A stretch of DNA of 64,000 bases from Jiulongibacter sediminis (GCF_001306455.1 NZ_LGTQ01000013.1:62001-126000), one strand, 5' to 3'; positions 45,329-55,306 are shown, counted from the first letter of the stretch. The notes: a model not told the origin generated them from the letters alone. A program made the numbers and translations.

Positions 45329-48300
45329 TTAAGCCCGAACCGAAATCACTTCCGTAGGATTAAGATAAACCAGCAGCATTTCTACCTCAGTATATCCCAT
45401 CATATGATAAAGTTCACCATAGTGTTTAATTTGATTCAGGTGACTTTTGCGTTTCTGGCCGGTTTTATAATCAATTATAGAGACTTTATCTCCCTGAAGA
45501 ACCACTCTGTCAGGTCTGCTGAAATCCTGATTTTTGAGAAGAATATCCCGTTCGTTTTCTACTTTGATATCTCCTGAGAAAAGGTGTTTGAGCTGGGGAT
45601 GCTCCATAATTTTTATGGCTTCATCTTTAAGTTCCGGTTTTTCATTCTCGCTGATAAGCCCGTCAAACTGTAATTGCCGCAAGGCCTGATTCAGGTCTTC
45701 GGCCAACTGAATATGCGAAAATAGTGTATGAATCAAATTGCCCCTGTCACGCTGATTTTCTTCATTGAAAAGTTTGTCAATGCTCGACTTAATCTTGAGA
45801 TTTCCAAGGTTATCTCTACTTGGTATTTTGTCAATGATAAAGCTCTTTTCTTCAGCAGACTGCTGAACTTTCTCACTGTCAATTCCCTGATATAGAATAT
45901 GATGTATGATCTCTTCCTCGTTCGCTAGAATGTCACCAATGAAATGTTTGAGATATGGGTAAATGGTGTTATTGCCCGTTTTTGTCGCCATAACGTAAAG
46001 TCGATCTACCGGCCGTGTGAAAGCTACATATAGGATGTTTAGAGCCTCCAGTTTTATAAATTCCAGCTCTTTGGCTATTTGTGGGCCTGCCGGAGTAATG
46101 TTCATGTCTTTTTTTAAACCGGTATTTCCGCTTAAAAGACGTTTGTCTCCGTGACTTAGCTCAGGCCAGTCAATTCCTTCCAAATCAACCCATGTTTTTG
46201 AACCCGTTCTGTTTACCGTAGACCAGTTGCAATACGGCATTATTACCACTGGATACTCTAAACCTTTTGATTTATGGATAGTGGTCACTGTGATAGCCTC
46301 CGGTTTAGAAATGCTGACTGAAGAGCCTGAGCCACTTTGCTGCCAGTAACTTAAGAAATCGCTTAGGCTGTTGCCATTATTTTTGACCTGGTTTTGGATC
46401 AAATCAAAAAGAGCAAAAAGGAAGGGTAGTGAAGCTTTGTCTTCAAATAAGCCAAGTTTACTCGCAAGAGATTCGGCCAGCTGATAAAGACCAAAAGCAC
46501 TCATCAGATGTAGGTCTATCATAATACCTTGATCTCCTAAAAAATGCCAGACATTTTTATTTGGCATTTCCTTAGGGAATGGAAGCTGTTTGTATTTATG
46601 ATACAGCAAGATAGCTTCCGGCGAATACATTTCATCCTGATAAGCTTTCATGAGGCTGATCAAAAGGCTGACTGCATGATTGTTTTTTAGTAAAAGAGAA
46701 TCAGAAGAAATAATAGGATAGCCCTTAGAGAGTAAATAATTAGCGACCGGTGCAGCTTCCTTTTTCTTTTCGCGGCAGAGAATGGCGATGTCTCCATAGG
46801 AGAAACCGGCGTTTAGAGCTTCTTCAATTTTACCAATGACTTGGCGGAAAGTCCATTCGTTTTTATCTACATCTTTGCTTTCATTGAAAAGAAACTCTAC
46901 ATGACCACCCTTTTTTGTGCCCGGATGAGTTTCCTGTGCGGCGTTTTCAAAGGCTTCTTTGATCATTAGCTCCTCATTAGTCTCTAAAATTTGCTCAAAG
47001 AACTTTCGGTTGAACTCAATGATTTCCTGCTTACTACGGTAGTTTTTGTCCAGATTTTCTTTGGTGAGGTAGGAGTTAGTGTAATCAATGGCAAATCTTT
47101 GGTGATCAGACAGCATCGGATTTTCTTTCAAAGCCCCTGTATTGTTATGAAGTAAATGAAGCATCAGCTCCACCTTGCCACCTCTGAAGCGATAAATAGA
47201 TTGTTTGGGGTCACCCACCAACATATTGAAATACCCTTTTGCCAAAGTGTTTTCAATCAATGGTAGGAGGTTAAAGTACTGTAAGTCAGAGGTGTCTTGA
47301 AACTCATCAATTAGAATATGGTTGAATTTTTCGCCAATTCTTTCAAAAATATAGGGTACGGGTTCTTCGGTAATGACGGCTTGAATTCGGCGGTTAAAAT
47401 CTGTAATATAGGCTTGATTATTTTCGGAGAGAATTTTTCCGAACTCCTGATGGACTTCATCAAGCAAAGCCAGATTATTTAGTGAATTCCGGATCTCTTT
47501 GAGAAGAATGTATTTTGGACGTTCATGATCGGCAAAGGCTGTTGTTTTGAGATAAAAATCTCGGATTTCATCTGCGGCCAGATCAATTTTTGCTTTAGTG
47601 TCGGAAGTCGCCTTTTGAGAATACCAGTTATCATCTTCGATAGCAGCCAAAATTCGTTTGCCCGGCTGCCAGTCTGAATTGATGAAATCGCCGTCATCTT
47701 CCTGAATTTTGAGAAAGAACCCCCCAAACCCGCTTTTACCAAAAGCAAAGTCATCAATTTGAATGGACTTTTGTTCCAGCAAATCAAAGCCTTCTTTCGA
47801 TAATGCTTTCAACTGAGATTTTGTTATCGCCAGATATTGATCGATATTCTTTTTGATCTGAAGATAGTCCTGATGCTTTAATCCTTCGTTTTTTTGAATC
47901 AGGTTAAAGTGTTGATCATCAAATAGATTACGGGCGAAACTGGCGAGATTTTGCAGGAGGTTTTGCCAGCTTTTGCCTTCATTGGCCTGTTCTTCTGCAA
48001 ATCGCTGAACAAGGTCAGTGATATAGTCATATTCCGGTAAACCAATTTTATCAAAAACTCGCTCAGCAGCCTTTAGTAATACAGGTTCTTTATCAAGTAA
48101 AATTTCATAATTATAGGGCAAGCCCAAATCACGGGAAAAGGAACTAACTAATTGATTGACAAAACTATCAATGGTTTTGACATTAAAATCAGCATAGTTT
48201 TGAAGGATTTCGTCAAAGGCGGCAGCGGCTCTCTTTTGAATTTCAACAGGCTCCATTCCACCCGTATCTTCCCGAATGGCAGCCAGCATGGTGGCCGTTT

Positions 48301-48517
48301 TTGAAGAATAATTATCCTGGTCACCAGCAATTTCACGAAGGGTATCCAGAATTCTCTCTTTCATTTCAGCGGCTGCATCATTAGTGAAAGTGATGGCCAG
48401 AATGTTTTTGAAGTAATTTGGCTTTTCTGACTGAAGTAAAAGAGATAGATAGGTTCTGGCCAGTGTAAACGTTTTACCTGAACCTGCTGAAGAGCCGTAG
48501 ATTTTGAGAACTGACAT
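45329..48517 (-). CDS. UvrD/AddA-like ATP-dependent helicase-nuclease
   Basis: 1062 residues. Walker A is GSSAGSGKTFTLARTYL near the N-terminus. Walker B is LIDEFQDTSDLQYF, with motif III GDPKQSIYRFRGG. VTTIHKSKGLEYPVVIMPY and NILYVAFTRPVDRLYVM are the later superfamily-1 motifs. The C-terminus carries a PD-(D/E)xK-type nuclease: RPDRVVLQGDKVSIIDYKTG. This is the AddA/RecB arrangement used in double-strand-break end processing. No AddB-like partner is in the window. Confidence 0.88.
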   Translation of the reverse strand: MSVLKIYGSSAGSGKTFTLARTYLSLLLQSEKPNYFKNILAITFTNDAAAEMKERILDTLREIAGDQDNYSSKTATMLAAIREDTGGMEPVEIQKRAAAAFDEILQNYADFNVKTIDSFVNQLVSSFSRDLGLPYNYEILLDKEPVLLKAAERVFDKIGLPEYDYITDLVQRFAEEQANEGKSWQNLLQNLASFARNLFDDQHFNLIQKNEGLKHQDYLQIKKNIDQYLAITKSQLKALSKEGFDLLEQKSIQIDDFAFGKSGFGGFFLKIQEDDGDFINSDWQPGKRILAAIEDDNWYSQKATSDTKAKIDLAADEIRDFYLKTTAFADHERPKYILLKEIRNSLNNLALLDEVHQEFGKILSENNQAYITDFNRRIQAVITEEPVPYIFERIGEKFNHILIDEFQDTSDLQYFNLLPLIENTLAKGYFNMLVGDPKQSIYRFRGGKVELMLHLLHNNTGALKENPMLSDHQRFAIDYTNSYLTKENLDKNYRSKQEIIEFNRKFFEQILETNEELMIKEAFENAAQETHPGTKKGGHVEFLFNESKDVDKNEWTFRQVIGKIEEALNAGFSYGDIAILCREKKKEAAPVANYLLSKGYPIISSDSLLLKNNHAVSLLISLMKAYQDEMYSPEAILLYHKYKQLPFPKEMPNKNVWHFLGDQGIMIDLHLMSAFGLYQLAESLASKLGLFEDKASLPFLFALFDLIQNQVKNNGNSLSDFLSYWQQSGSGSSVSISKPEAITVTTIHKSKGLEYPVVIMPYCNWSTVNRTGSKTWVDLEGIDWPELSHGDKRLLSGNTGLKKDMNITPAGPQIAKELEFIKLEALNILYVAFTRPVDRLYVMATKTGNNTIYPYLKHFIGDILANEEEIIHHILYQGIDSEKVQQSAEEKSFIIDKIPSRDNLGNLKIKSSIDKLFNEENQRDRGNLIHTLFSHIQLAEDLNQALRQLQFDGLISENEKPELKDEAIKIMEHPQLKHLFSGDIKVENERDILLKNQDFSRPDRVVLQGDKVSIIDYKTGQKRKSHLNQIKHYGELYHMMGYTEVEMLLVYLNPTEVISVRA

Positions 48518-48620
48518 CGGTGGCGGGTGTTTGGCTTGAGCAGGTTTTTTAATTGAGAGACCTGCTGAAAATCATGGAATGCAAGGTCGATAAAATCTGT
48601 TCTAATCCCTTACAAAGACG

Positions 48621-48628
48621 TAGTTTTG
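48621..48628 (+). promoter_or_regulatory. Bacteroidota -7 element of the TonB-dependent receptor gene
   Basis: TAGTTTTG, an exact TAnnTTTG, 21 nt before the ATG at 48649. It argues that the start is 48649 and not the upstream in-frame ATG. Confidence 0.55.
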
Positions 48629-48648
48629 CCAAAATTTTTAAAACTTTG

Positions 48649-50940
48649 ATGAAATTGAAATTTACGAGCCTTCTTATTTTTCTTCTGATGGGATTGACGG
48701 CTTTTGCTCAGCAAACCGGAACAATACGTGGAACTGTAAGAGATGCTCTTACTCAACACGAACTGCAGAAAATCACGGTTAAAATTGTCGGCACGGCAAT
48801 GAATACTCAAACCGAAGAAAGCGGAGACTATTCTTTTGGAAATGTGCCTGTCGGGCGTTTGGAGTTGGAGATAAGTGGATTGGGTTACACCAAACAACTG
48901 GTGAAAGAGCTTTTACTGGCCTCCAATAAGGAACTGGTGGTTGATATCTTTCTGGAACCTTCCATCACTGATTTAGAAGAAGTGCAGGTTACAGCAGCCA
49001 GTCCAAATTTGTCGGGAGCCAAAACCAGCGTTCAGGCGATAACAGTAGAACAGGTGATGCGTTTTCCAGCCACATTTTTTGATCCGGCCCGTTTGGCATT
49101 CTCATTTCCGGGAGTAGCCAATACCAATGATCAGGCGAATAACATGAGTATTCGGGGAAATAACCCTCGCGGTCTTCAGTGGCGACTTGAAGGTATGGAA
49201 ATTGTTAATCCAAACCACCTCGCCAATGCCGGTACTTTTTCAGATCAGGCGACCGTAAATGGTGGAGGTACCAATATGCTTTCGGCTCAAATGCTGGGCA
49301 ATATGAATTTCCTAACTGGTGCATTTCCGGCTGAGTACGGGAATGCTCTCAGTGGTGTGATGGATATGCGATTGCGTAAAGGAAATAATCAGGAATTTGA
49401 ACATACCGCTCAGGTAGGACTTATTGGTGTCGATTTGGCTTCTGAAGGGCCATTAAACAAAGAAAAAGGAAGTAGCTATTTGATTAATTACCGCTATTCT
49501 TTTACCGGTTTACTGGGTTTGATGGGCGTAACGTTCGGTGGAGAAGATATTCGTTTTCAGGATCTCGCTGTAAATCTGAGTTTTCCGAGTGAAAAAATTG
49601 GTGATATCACCGTTTTCGGGATGGGTGGAAAAAACTCAAATGAATTTGCTTTTGATGATGAAGAGGGCACCGGACCTTTAGAAGAAAAGGATCTATATAA
49701 CATCAATTATAACAGTAAAATGGGTGCTGCCGGGATTACCCATTCAAAGAACCTCAACCCTTCACTTTTGTGGAGAAATGCTTTGGTGTATTCAGGTTTG
49801 AGAAATGAACGAAGTCAATTTGTTGCTCCTGACCCCTTGAGTTCTTTCTATTTGCCTCCAGATTATGATGTTACCAATACCTCAAAACTTTCATTCTCTA
49901 CCATTTTTATGAGGAGACTGGCCTCTGGTGGTAGGCTGAAATCAGGGGCTTATATCACCAGAACTGCTGATTCTTTGAGCATATATAATGGACTTTCAGA
50001 AGGGCAATTTGATTCATGGTTAATTCAGCCGTTTCTTCAGTTTTCAGGGAAGTTGGGTTCAAAAGTACTATTTGATCTGGGTGCACATCAAATGAATTAT
50101 TTCCTGACCAATACTTCTACCATTGAACCAAGGGCTTCGCTGAGCTTTGTATTGGGAGTGAGTAGTCAGTTGGCGGCTGCATATGGTCGCCATTCTCAAC
50201 TATTGGATAACTGGATTTATGCCTCAAATCAAAGTCTGAAACCAACACTTTCAGATCATTATGTATTGAGTTTTGATAAACGAATCGGAGAGAAGTCAAA
50301 TTTCAGAGCGGAAGCTTATTATCAGTCTATTCATAGTGATTTGGCTTCAGTGGATTTTCAATACCTCACTGGTATGAATTTGAGAGGATATGCAGACCCA
50401 ATGACCTTAAATAACGGTGCGAAGGGTAGAACGTATGGTTTGGAGCTGAACTATAATCGATATCTCGATAATGGGTTCTTTTTGCTTGCTAATGCAACGG
50501 TTTATAAATCAGAGTCTATAGGTCTGGGAGGAACATACTTCAATTCCCGTTATGACGGAAATTATATTACAAACTTTACAGTAGGGAAGGAGTGGAGATT
50601 CTCAAAAGATCGTGTTTTTGGTACCAACCTTAGACTGGTTTATTTGGGTGGCTTTAATGATTATGCCATCGATCAGGCTGCTTCAGAGACACAAATGTCA
50701 ACGGTATTTGACTACAATCAGCCATTGACGGTCGAAAATGATGATTATTTCAGATCAGACTTGAGAATCTATCTCAAAAGGTCAAAAGCGAAGCTAAACA
50801 GAATGTGGTCAATTGATATTCAAAACCTAACGAATCAACAGAATGTCGCCTATCGTTATTATGATGCTTTTCAGGGGAAGGTGCTTACAAAGTATCAGTT
50901 AGGGATGATTCCAATGCTGAATTATCGCTGGGAGTTTTAA
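48649..50940 (+). CDS. TonB-dependent outer-membrane receptor
   Basis: 763 residues from the ATG before a clear signal peptide (LLIFLLMGLTAFAQQ). Residues about 20-105 are a CarboxypepD_reg-like domain (GTIRGTVRDALTQHELQ ... GNVPVGRLELEISG). A plug domain follows (EEVQVTAASP, MSIRGNNPRGLQWRLEGMEI, then FPAEYGNALSGVMDMRLRKG), and then a long beta-barrel of alternating strands to a terminal LNYRWEF. The substrate is unknown. It has no STN domain, although a stand-alone STN protein is encoded convergently next to it. Confidence 0.85.
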   Translation: MKLKFTSLLIFLLMGLTAFAQQTGTIRGTVRDALTQHELQKITVKIVGTAMNTQTEESGDYSFGNVPVGRLELEISGLGYTKQLVKELLLASNKELVVDIFLEPSITDLEEVQVTAASPNLSGAKTSVQAITVEQVMRFPATFFDPARLAFSFPGVANTNDQANNMSIRGNNPRGLQWRLEGMEIVNPNHLANAGTFSDQATVNGGGTNMLSAQMLGNMNFLTGAFPAEYGNALSGVMDMRLRKGNNQEFEHTAQVGLIGVDLASEGPLNKEKGSSYLINYRYSFTGLLGLMGVTFGGEDIRFQDLAVNLSFPSEKIGDITVFGMGGKNSNEFAFDDEEGTGPLEEKDLYNINYNSKMGAAGITHSKNLNPSLLWRNALVYSGLRNERSQFVAPDPLSSFYLPPDYDVTNTSKLSFSTIFMRRLASGGRLKSGAYITRTADSLSIYNGLSEGQFDSWLIQPFLQFSGKLGSKVLFDLGAHQMNYFLTNTSTIEPRASLSFVLGVSSQLAAAYGRHSQLLDNWIYASNQSLKPTLSDHYVLSFDKRIGEKSNFRAEAYYQSIHSDLASVDFQYLTGMNLRGYADPMTLNNGAKGRTYGLELNYNRYLDNGFFLLANATVYKSESIGLGGTYFNSRYDGNYITNFTVGKEWRFSKDRVFGTNLRLVYLGGFNDYAIDQAASETQMSTVFDYNQPLTVENDDYFRSDLRIYLKRSKAKLNRMWSIDIQNLTNQQNVAYRYYDAFQGKVLTKYQLGMIPMLNYRWEF

Positions 50941-50955
50941 GTCTGGCTTTATATC

Positions 50956-50991
50956 AAAAGAGTCATCTGGCCGCCAGATGACTCTTTTTTT
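50956..50991. terminator. Bidirectional terminator
   Basis: AAAAGAGTCATCTGG pairs perfectly with CCAGATGACTCTTTT (15 bp) around CCG. It lies between the convergent receptor and STN genes, with T-runs on both sides. Confidence 0.9.
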
Positions 50992-50994
50992 GAA

Positions 50995-52779
50995 TTAACT
51001 TTTATTGCAAAGCCGCAATCCAAACTTGTAGCCAAGCCAGGTATAGGTTCTGGCGTTTTCGCCAAACCATCGGCTCGTTCTTTCAGAAAGCAAAAGCTTG
51101 TAAGAGGAGAAGTCAAGACTCTCATCATAGCCCACATAGAAGTTTAAAGTAGGGGCTACAAAAACGGCGAGTCTGTCAAATACTTTGTATTCAAAGCCTA
51201 GGGAGGCTCTGTAGTGCTGATCTAAATAGGAAAACTCGCCATCCTGAAAATAGACAGAAGAAAGGATGTCGAGATTCGAGCCCAATCGCTCTCCGTATTT
51301 CCAGGAGGTTCCAAGGCCATACCCCACACCTGCCAAAGGTTTATTTGGCCGGCCATAACTGAAGGAGGTATTAAAAATATTATAAAACTTCTGCACCCCG
51401 GTTTTGAAACTAATCTCTGTGTTATTTAGCTCTGATGCATTGAATTCCAGTCTTCGATATCCGTTTTTGTGAACGTAGCTGAAAAACCCAATTGGGACGC
51501 TATTGTTGATTCTGTCATAGGCCATATTAAAGACCCCAATCTGCAAACCATTCAGTCGGGTGGCATAGTTAAAAGGGGCTATTTGAGTGCCTCTCATTTC
51601 GGAAAAAGCGACATTAAGGGAACCTGCCGCTTGAAGACCTTTTGAGTCTTTTACTGAAATATTAGTGGCTCCGGCAGCCATAATGCCTGAGGAAGTTCCC
51701 AGATTGATGTTGGCTGCTCCAGCCGCCTGAACGCCAGCAAAGCTTCTGCCGGTCAAATTCAGTGTGCCGGCGGCCTGAACACCTGTCATGTCTTTTCTGA
51801 TAAAATTGGCAACTCCACCCACTTCCAGCTTTCTGACACTTCCGGTATAACCTGCGACAAGATTAATGGAAACATCATTGGTCACCACTGGCCCCAGGCG
51901 AAGATTTGTGCCAAGAAACGGTAAAAAGGAAATCTGGAAGGGTTTGTAAAGACTGTCTTGAATATTCCTGAAGTGGAGGTTTTGTTTGGTGGTCATTAAC
52001 CAATTTAGAAAATGATCTTTTCCTTTTTGGTAAGTAGTATCAATAAACGCCAGCTCTTCACTAAAGTCTAGATTAACCTTTTTTTCTTTTTCTTCCATTT
52101 CAGGTACTGGCACCGGTTGGGGTTTCGAATTTGAAGATAGCCTTTCTTCAATCTTGGGTGTTGTGTCCAGTTTGACTTGTGGAGTTTTAATAGCCGAAAC
52201 TTCTGCGGTTAAAACTTTTGGTTTTATCGTTTTTTGAAGCTCAACGGAGAGCTTTTGGTCACTTCGGTTATTGATAGGTTGAATGAGTAAATCATAATCT
52301 TCCTTTGAGAATTTGAGGTCTATGTCTTTTTGCTGAACGGGTAGTTTGATTTTGTAATACCCATGGGTATTTGTGAGAGCTGAGGCCAGTGTTTGGGGCT
52401 CATAAATACTGACATTTTTAATCTCCTGACCTGACTCGCCGTCTCGTACATAACCGCTGATATAGAAATCACGTTTAGGGGCTTTTTGTAAAATGATGTG
52501 GGTGCCGTGTACTTTATAACTTATTGAAGGCCCAAGGATTTCATTCAAAATATGATCAAGGGTTCGTGACTCAGCTTTGTAATTGATGTTTTTATCAAAT
52601 TCAAGAACTCTGGGGTTGTATGAAAAATGAACCTCAGATTCTTTTTCCAGCATCTTTAGAGCAAGCTCCAGCGGTTGGTTTGAAATGTTGATACTTACTC
52701 GTTTTTCAAGAGTGCTACTCTGAGCCCGGGCGGAGAAAACAATAAAGAATAGTAAAGGAATTATAATGAGCTTTTTCAT
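50995..52779 (-). CDS. STN-domain protein with surface repeats, lacking a receptor barrel
   Basis: 594 residues with a signal peptide ending ARAQ. Residues about 26-98 are an STN (secretin/TonB N-terminal) domain: VSINISNQPLELALKMLEKE ... ILQKAP. Residues about 106-185 are CarboxypepD_reg-like. A Lys/Pro/Glu-rich linker (about 185-240) leads to a C-terminal part. That part has about six repeats of 16-20 residues (GVQAAGTLNL, GVQAAGAANI, GIMAAGATNI, GLQAAGSLNV, GTQIAPFNYA, GLQIGVFNMA) resembling LA_2272-type surface repeats, and aromatic-rich strands. No plug or TonB barrel is present. It is the output gene of the sigma/FecR pair just upstream. Confidence 0.75.
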   Translation of the reverse strand: MKKLIIIPLLFFIVFSARAQSSTLEKRVSINISNQPLELALKMLEKESEVHFSYNPRVLEFDKNINYKAESRTLDHILNEILGPSISYKVHGTHIILQKAPKRDFYISGYVRDGESGQEIKNVSIYEPQTLASALTNTHGYYKIKLPVQQKDIDLKFSKEDYDLLIQPINNRSDQKLSVELQKTIKPKVLTAEVSAIKTPQVKLDTTPKIEERLSSNSKPQPVPVPEMEEKEKKVNLDFSEELAFIDTTYQKGKDHFLNWLMTTKQNLHFRNIQDSLYKPFQISFLPFLGTNLRLGPVVTNDVSINLVAGYTGSVRKLEVGGVANFIRKDMTGVQAAGTLNLTGRSFAGVQAAGAANINLGTSSGIMAAGATNISVKDSKGLQAAGSLNVAFSEMRGTQIAPFNYATRLNGLQIGVFNMAYDRINNSVPIGFFSYVHKNGYRRLEFNASELNNTEISFKTGVQKFYNIFNTSFSYGRPNKPLAGVGYGLGTSWKYGERLGSNLDILSSVYFQDGEFSYLDQHYRASLGFEYKVFDRLAVFVAPTLNFYVGYDESLDFSSYKLLLSERTSRWFGENARTYTWLGYKFGLRLCNKS

Positions 52780-52834
52780 AATAGAAGGTTTGTGTTACTG
52801 GTCAGCTTTATGACAAGCGAACCCTTAAATTCCC

Positions 52835-53788
52835 CTATTCTTTTTTGGCCAAAATATAGGTTTTATCTTTTATGGAAAGCTTCAAGTCCAAGGTTTCGGC
52901 AATAATGCCGAGGGCATCAGACAATTTTTCGTTCTCAAAACGTGTCGTCAGTTGATAGTTTTCCCATGCAGAGCCATCCAGCTTAATTTCAGCCACATAT
53001 CCCTTGTTCAGTGTATGAATGACATCTTCAAGCTGAGTCTGGTTAAACTCAAAAACTTTTGTTTTGAATGCAAAAACATTTCTGTCAAGAATAATGGCCG
53101 TCTTTATAGTGTCTTTGAGACTTTGGTAAAGAGCTTCTTCTCCTTTGTTCAGAACTACTTTTTTGTCATTCGATTTTTTGAATTCAACACGTCCGGAGTT
53201 GACACTTACCTTTACATCAGCATCACGTGCTAAAACATTGAAAGAGGTCCCCAAAACCTTTATTTCGGTGCCGTTGGCTTCAATGATAAAAGGCTTATCC
53301 GGGTTTCTGGCAATATCAAAAAAAGCTTCGCCTATGAGTTTAACCCTTCGTTCGCCTGTCTCAAAATGCTCAGGATATTCCAGATGACTGAAACTATTTA
53401 GTGTTATGATGCTACCATCGGCCAGCGTATGCTCTGTTTGATTTTGCTCGGTTTTTATGGCGGCATATTGAATAGGCTCTTCCTTCCCGGGTGATAAGAT
53501 AAAGTAAGTGCCCAGGAGAAGACAAGCGGCGATTGCAGCTGCCCAAGCAGTATAATTCGGCTTCTTTTTATTGACGGTCTGAGCAGCTACTTTTTTCCAG
53601 GCCTTATTGGTATCAGGTTTGAACACAACCTGCTTTTCTGAGGCCAGCCAAATTTTGTGGTAGCCTTCCAACTCTTTTTGCCGCTCACTACTTCCTTGTA
53701 ACCAATGATCAACTCTTGACAAATCATCAGCATCGGCATGCCCTGCAAAATATCTTCCCAGTAATTCTTCGTCCAGATTATTGCTCAT
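52835..53788 (-). CDS. FecR family anti-sigma factor
   Basis: 317 residues. A cytosolic N-terminus (1-75) is followed by one transmembrane helix (about 80-98, YTAWAAAIAACLLLGTYFIL). The periplasmic FecR domain (about 110-220) reads HTLADGSIITLNSFSHLEYP, then RRVKLIGEAFFDIARNPDKPF, then ILGTSFNV-like. A C-terminal DUF4974 domain (about 235-317) is similar in fold to STN. It holds the sigma factor inactive until the sensor signals. Its ATG overlaps the sigma TGA (ATGA). Confidence 0.92.
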   Translation of the reverse strand: MSNNLDEELLGRYFAGHADADDLSRVDHWLQGSSERQKELEGYHKIWLASEKQVVFKPDTNKAWKKVAAQTVNKKKPNYTAWAAAIAACLLLGTYFILSPGKEEPIQYAAIKTEQNQTEHTLADGSIITLNSFSHLEYPEHFETGERRVKLIGEAFFDIARNPDKPFIIEANGTEIKVLGTSFNVLARDADVKVSVNSGRVEFKKSNDKKVVLNKGEEALYQSLKDTIKTAIILDRNVFAFKTKVFEFNQTQLEDVIHTLNKGYVAEIKLDGSAWENYQLTTRFENEKLSDALGIIAETLDLKLSIKDKTYILAKKE

Positions 53789-54381
53789 GATCCTAACAAA
53801 ATTAAAATGATACTTACCAAATAGTCAGCTAATGAGGTCCTCATAATTTTAAGGGCTTTACCGATTTGGTTTTCAACGGTTTTGACTGAAATACTTAGTT
53901 TTTCAGCGATCTCTTTATGCCTTAACTGATCGATTCTACTCATTCTGAAAACCCGCTGGCACTCTGTAGGAAGGTTTTCAATGACTTCATCAATTTTACC
54001 TTTTAGCTCCTCAGCCTGAAAGTTTTCTTCAACCTCAAGGTGGTAATTAGTCTCAAAAAACAAGCTATGATCTGTATAAGCGGCTTTTACTTTGTCGTGT
54101 TTAATTGAATTCAGGCATCTGTTATGAACTGAGCGGAAGAGGTAACCTTTTAAAGAACCGGATATAATTGTCTTTTCTCTGTTTTCCCAATAAGTAACAA
54201 ATACCTGCTGAACCAGGTCTTCAGCTTCTGCCTGTCTGTTAAGAAGGGAGAAGGCATATCGACACAGGCTGTCATAATGAAGCCTGAAAACTTCTTCAAA
54301 AACTGAGGCGTCTCCGGCCCTTAGAGCATGAATTTGCTTTTCAGACAATGGTTGAAGGGTTCCTTTTTGAACTGCAAACAT
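53785..54381 (-). CDS. ECF RNA polymerase sigma factor (sigma-70 family)
   Basis: 198 residues. Region 2 is FEEVFRLHYDSLCRYAFSLLN ... EDLVQQVFVTYWENRE. Region 4 is ECQRVFRMSRIDQLRHKEIAEKLSISVKTVENQIGKAL. It is the FecI-like partner of the following fecR gene. It is divergent from the head-GIN lipoprotein gene. A short inverted repeat AGTTGT-aag-ACAACT lies 20 nt upstream (54402-54416). Confidence 0.92.
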   Translation of the reverse strand: MFAVQKGTLQPLSEKQIHALRAGDASVFEEVFRLHYDSLCRYAFSLLNRQAEAEDLVQQVFVTYWENREKTIISGSLKGYLFRSVHNRCLNSIKHDKVKAAYTDHSLFFETNYHLEVEENFQAEELKGKIDEVIENLPTECQRVFRMSRIDQLRHKEIAEKLSISVKTVENQIGKALKIMRTSLADYLVSIILILLGS

Positions 54382-54527
54382 ACAGGCTTATTCGTTCATT
54401 TAGTTGTAAGACAACTTAAAATGAGGCTTCACCTATGCTGTTTGAAAAAATATTGTAAAAAAAGACTAACAATAATAGGGGGTAGGATGGGGTTAATTGT
54501 CCTGTAGGAAATAACAACAAATGAAAT

Positions 54528-55247
54528 ATGAAAAAGCTATTGTATCTATTCCTGGTTTTGCCATTGTTGCAATCATGTATTTATAAAAATAATTGGGACA
54601 AAACACCTCCCGGAGATTTAACAGAGGAGATTTATAACCTTGATACATTTGATGAGGTGGCTTTGGGCTCTGCCTTTCGGGTTGTGATTATTCCTTCCAC
54701 AGAGTTCAGGTTAACTGCCAATGGGGTGGAAAGAGATTTGAATGATTTGAATGTTCGGGTCATCAACAGAACTCTCAAAGTATCTTATGTCAACAGAAAT
54801 TGGCTTAGCGGCTTGAGTCGCGACCGCATGGATTTGCTCATTGAGCTACCCGACCTCAAAGTGGTGGATATTAGTGGAGCGGCTAACGTTGAAATCGAGG
54901 ATTTTACTTCTTTTGATTTACTGGAAGCAGATGTTTCGGGTGCAGCAAAGCTCATTATAGATGTGCCCATGCAAGAGTTTAAATCTGATATTTCAGGTGC
55001 ATCCAATATTGAGTTGAAGCAAAATGTACCACTCATTCGCTCTGATCTTTCGGGTGCTTCAAAACTTTTGGCTTTTGACACTAACGCCGAGGAGGTTTTT
55101 CTGGAACTCAGTGGAGCCAGCAAGGCCAATGTTTCGGTAAGCGACTATCTGAATGTTTCAGCGAGTGGAGCCAGTACGGTTAATTACCGCGGTACTCCAA
55201 GAATTGATCAGGAAGTGTCTGGAGGTAGTAAAGTAAAGAAAGACTAA
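54528..55247 (+). CDS. Head-GIN (DUF2807) lipoprotein
   Basis: 239 residues. A lipobox (LLQSC) precedes a repetitive beta-helix: blocks such as VVDISGAANVEIEDF, EADVSGAAKLIIDV, KSDISGASNIELKQ, RSDLSGASKLLAFD and LELSGASKANVSV recur about every 22 residues, ending GGSKV. It is probably an outer-membrane or periplasmic lipoprotein of unknown role. It lies divergent to the ECF sigma gene. Confidence 0.85.
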   Translation: MKKLLYLFLVLPLLQSCIYKNNWDKTPPGDLTEEIYNLDTFDEVALGSAFRVVIIPSTEFRLTANGVERDLNDLNVRVINRTLKVSYVNRNWLSGLSRDRMDLLIELPDLKVVDISGAANVEIEDFTSFDLLEADVSGAAKLIIDVPMQEFKSDISGASNIELKQNVPLIRSDLSGASKLLAFDTNAEEVFLELSGASKANVSVSDYLNVSASGASTVNYRGTPRIDQEVSGGSKVKKD

Positions 55248-55250
55248 ATC

Positions 55251-55306
55251 AAAACTCTCGTCCGGCGAGAGGCTGCTTATGAAGTAAGTACGTCGGATGA
55301 GTGTTT
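55251..55306. terminator. Terminator between the head-GIN and cupin genes
   Basis: AAAAC-t-CTCGTCCG pairs with CGGATGAG-t-GTTTT (wobbles at one position) across a long loop, and CTCTCG/CGAGAG forms an inner hairpin. T-runs follow on the plus strand. The genes are convergent. Confidence 0.55.
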
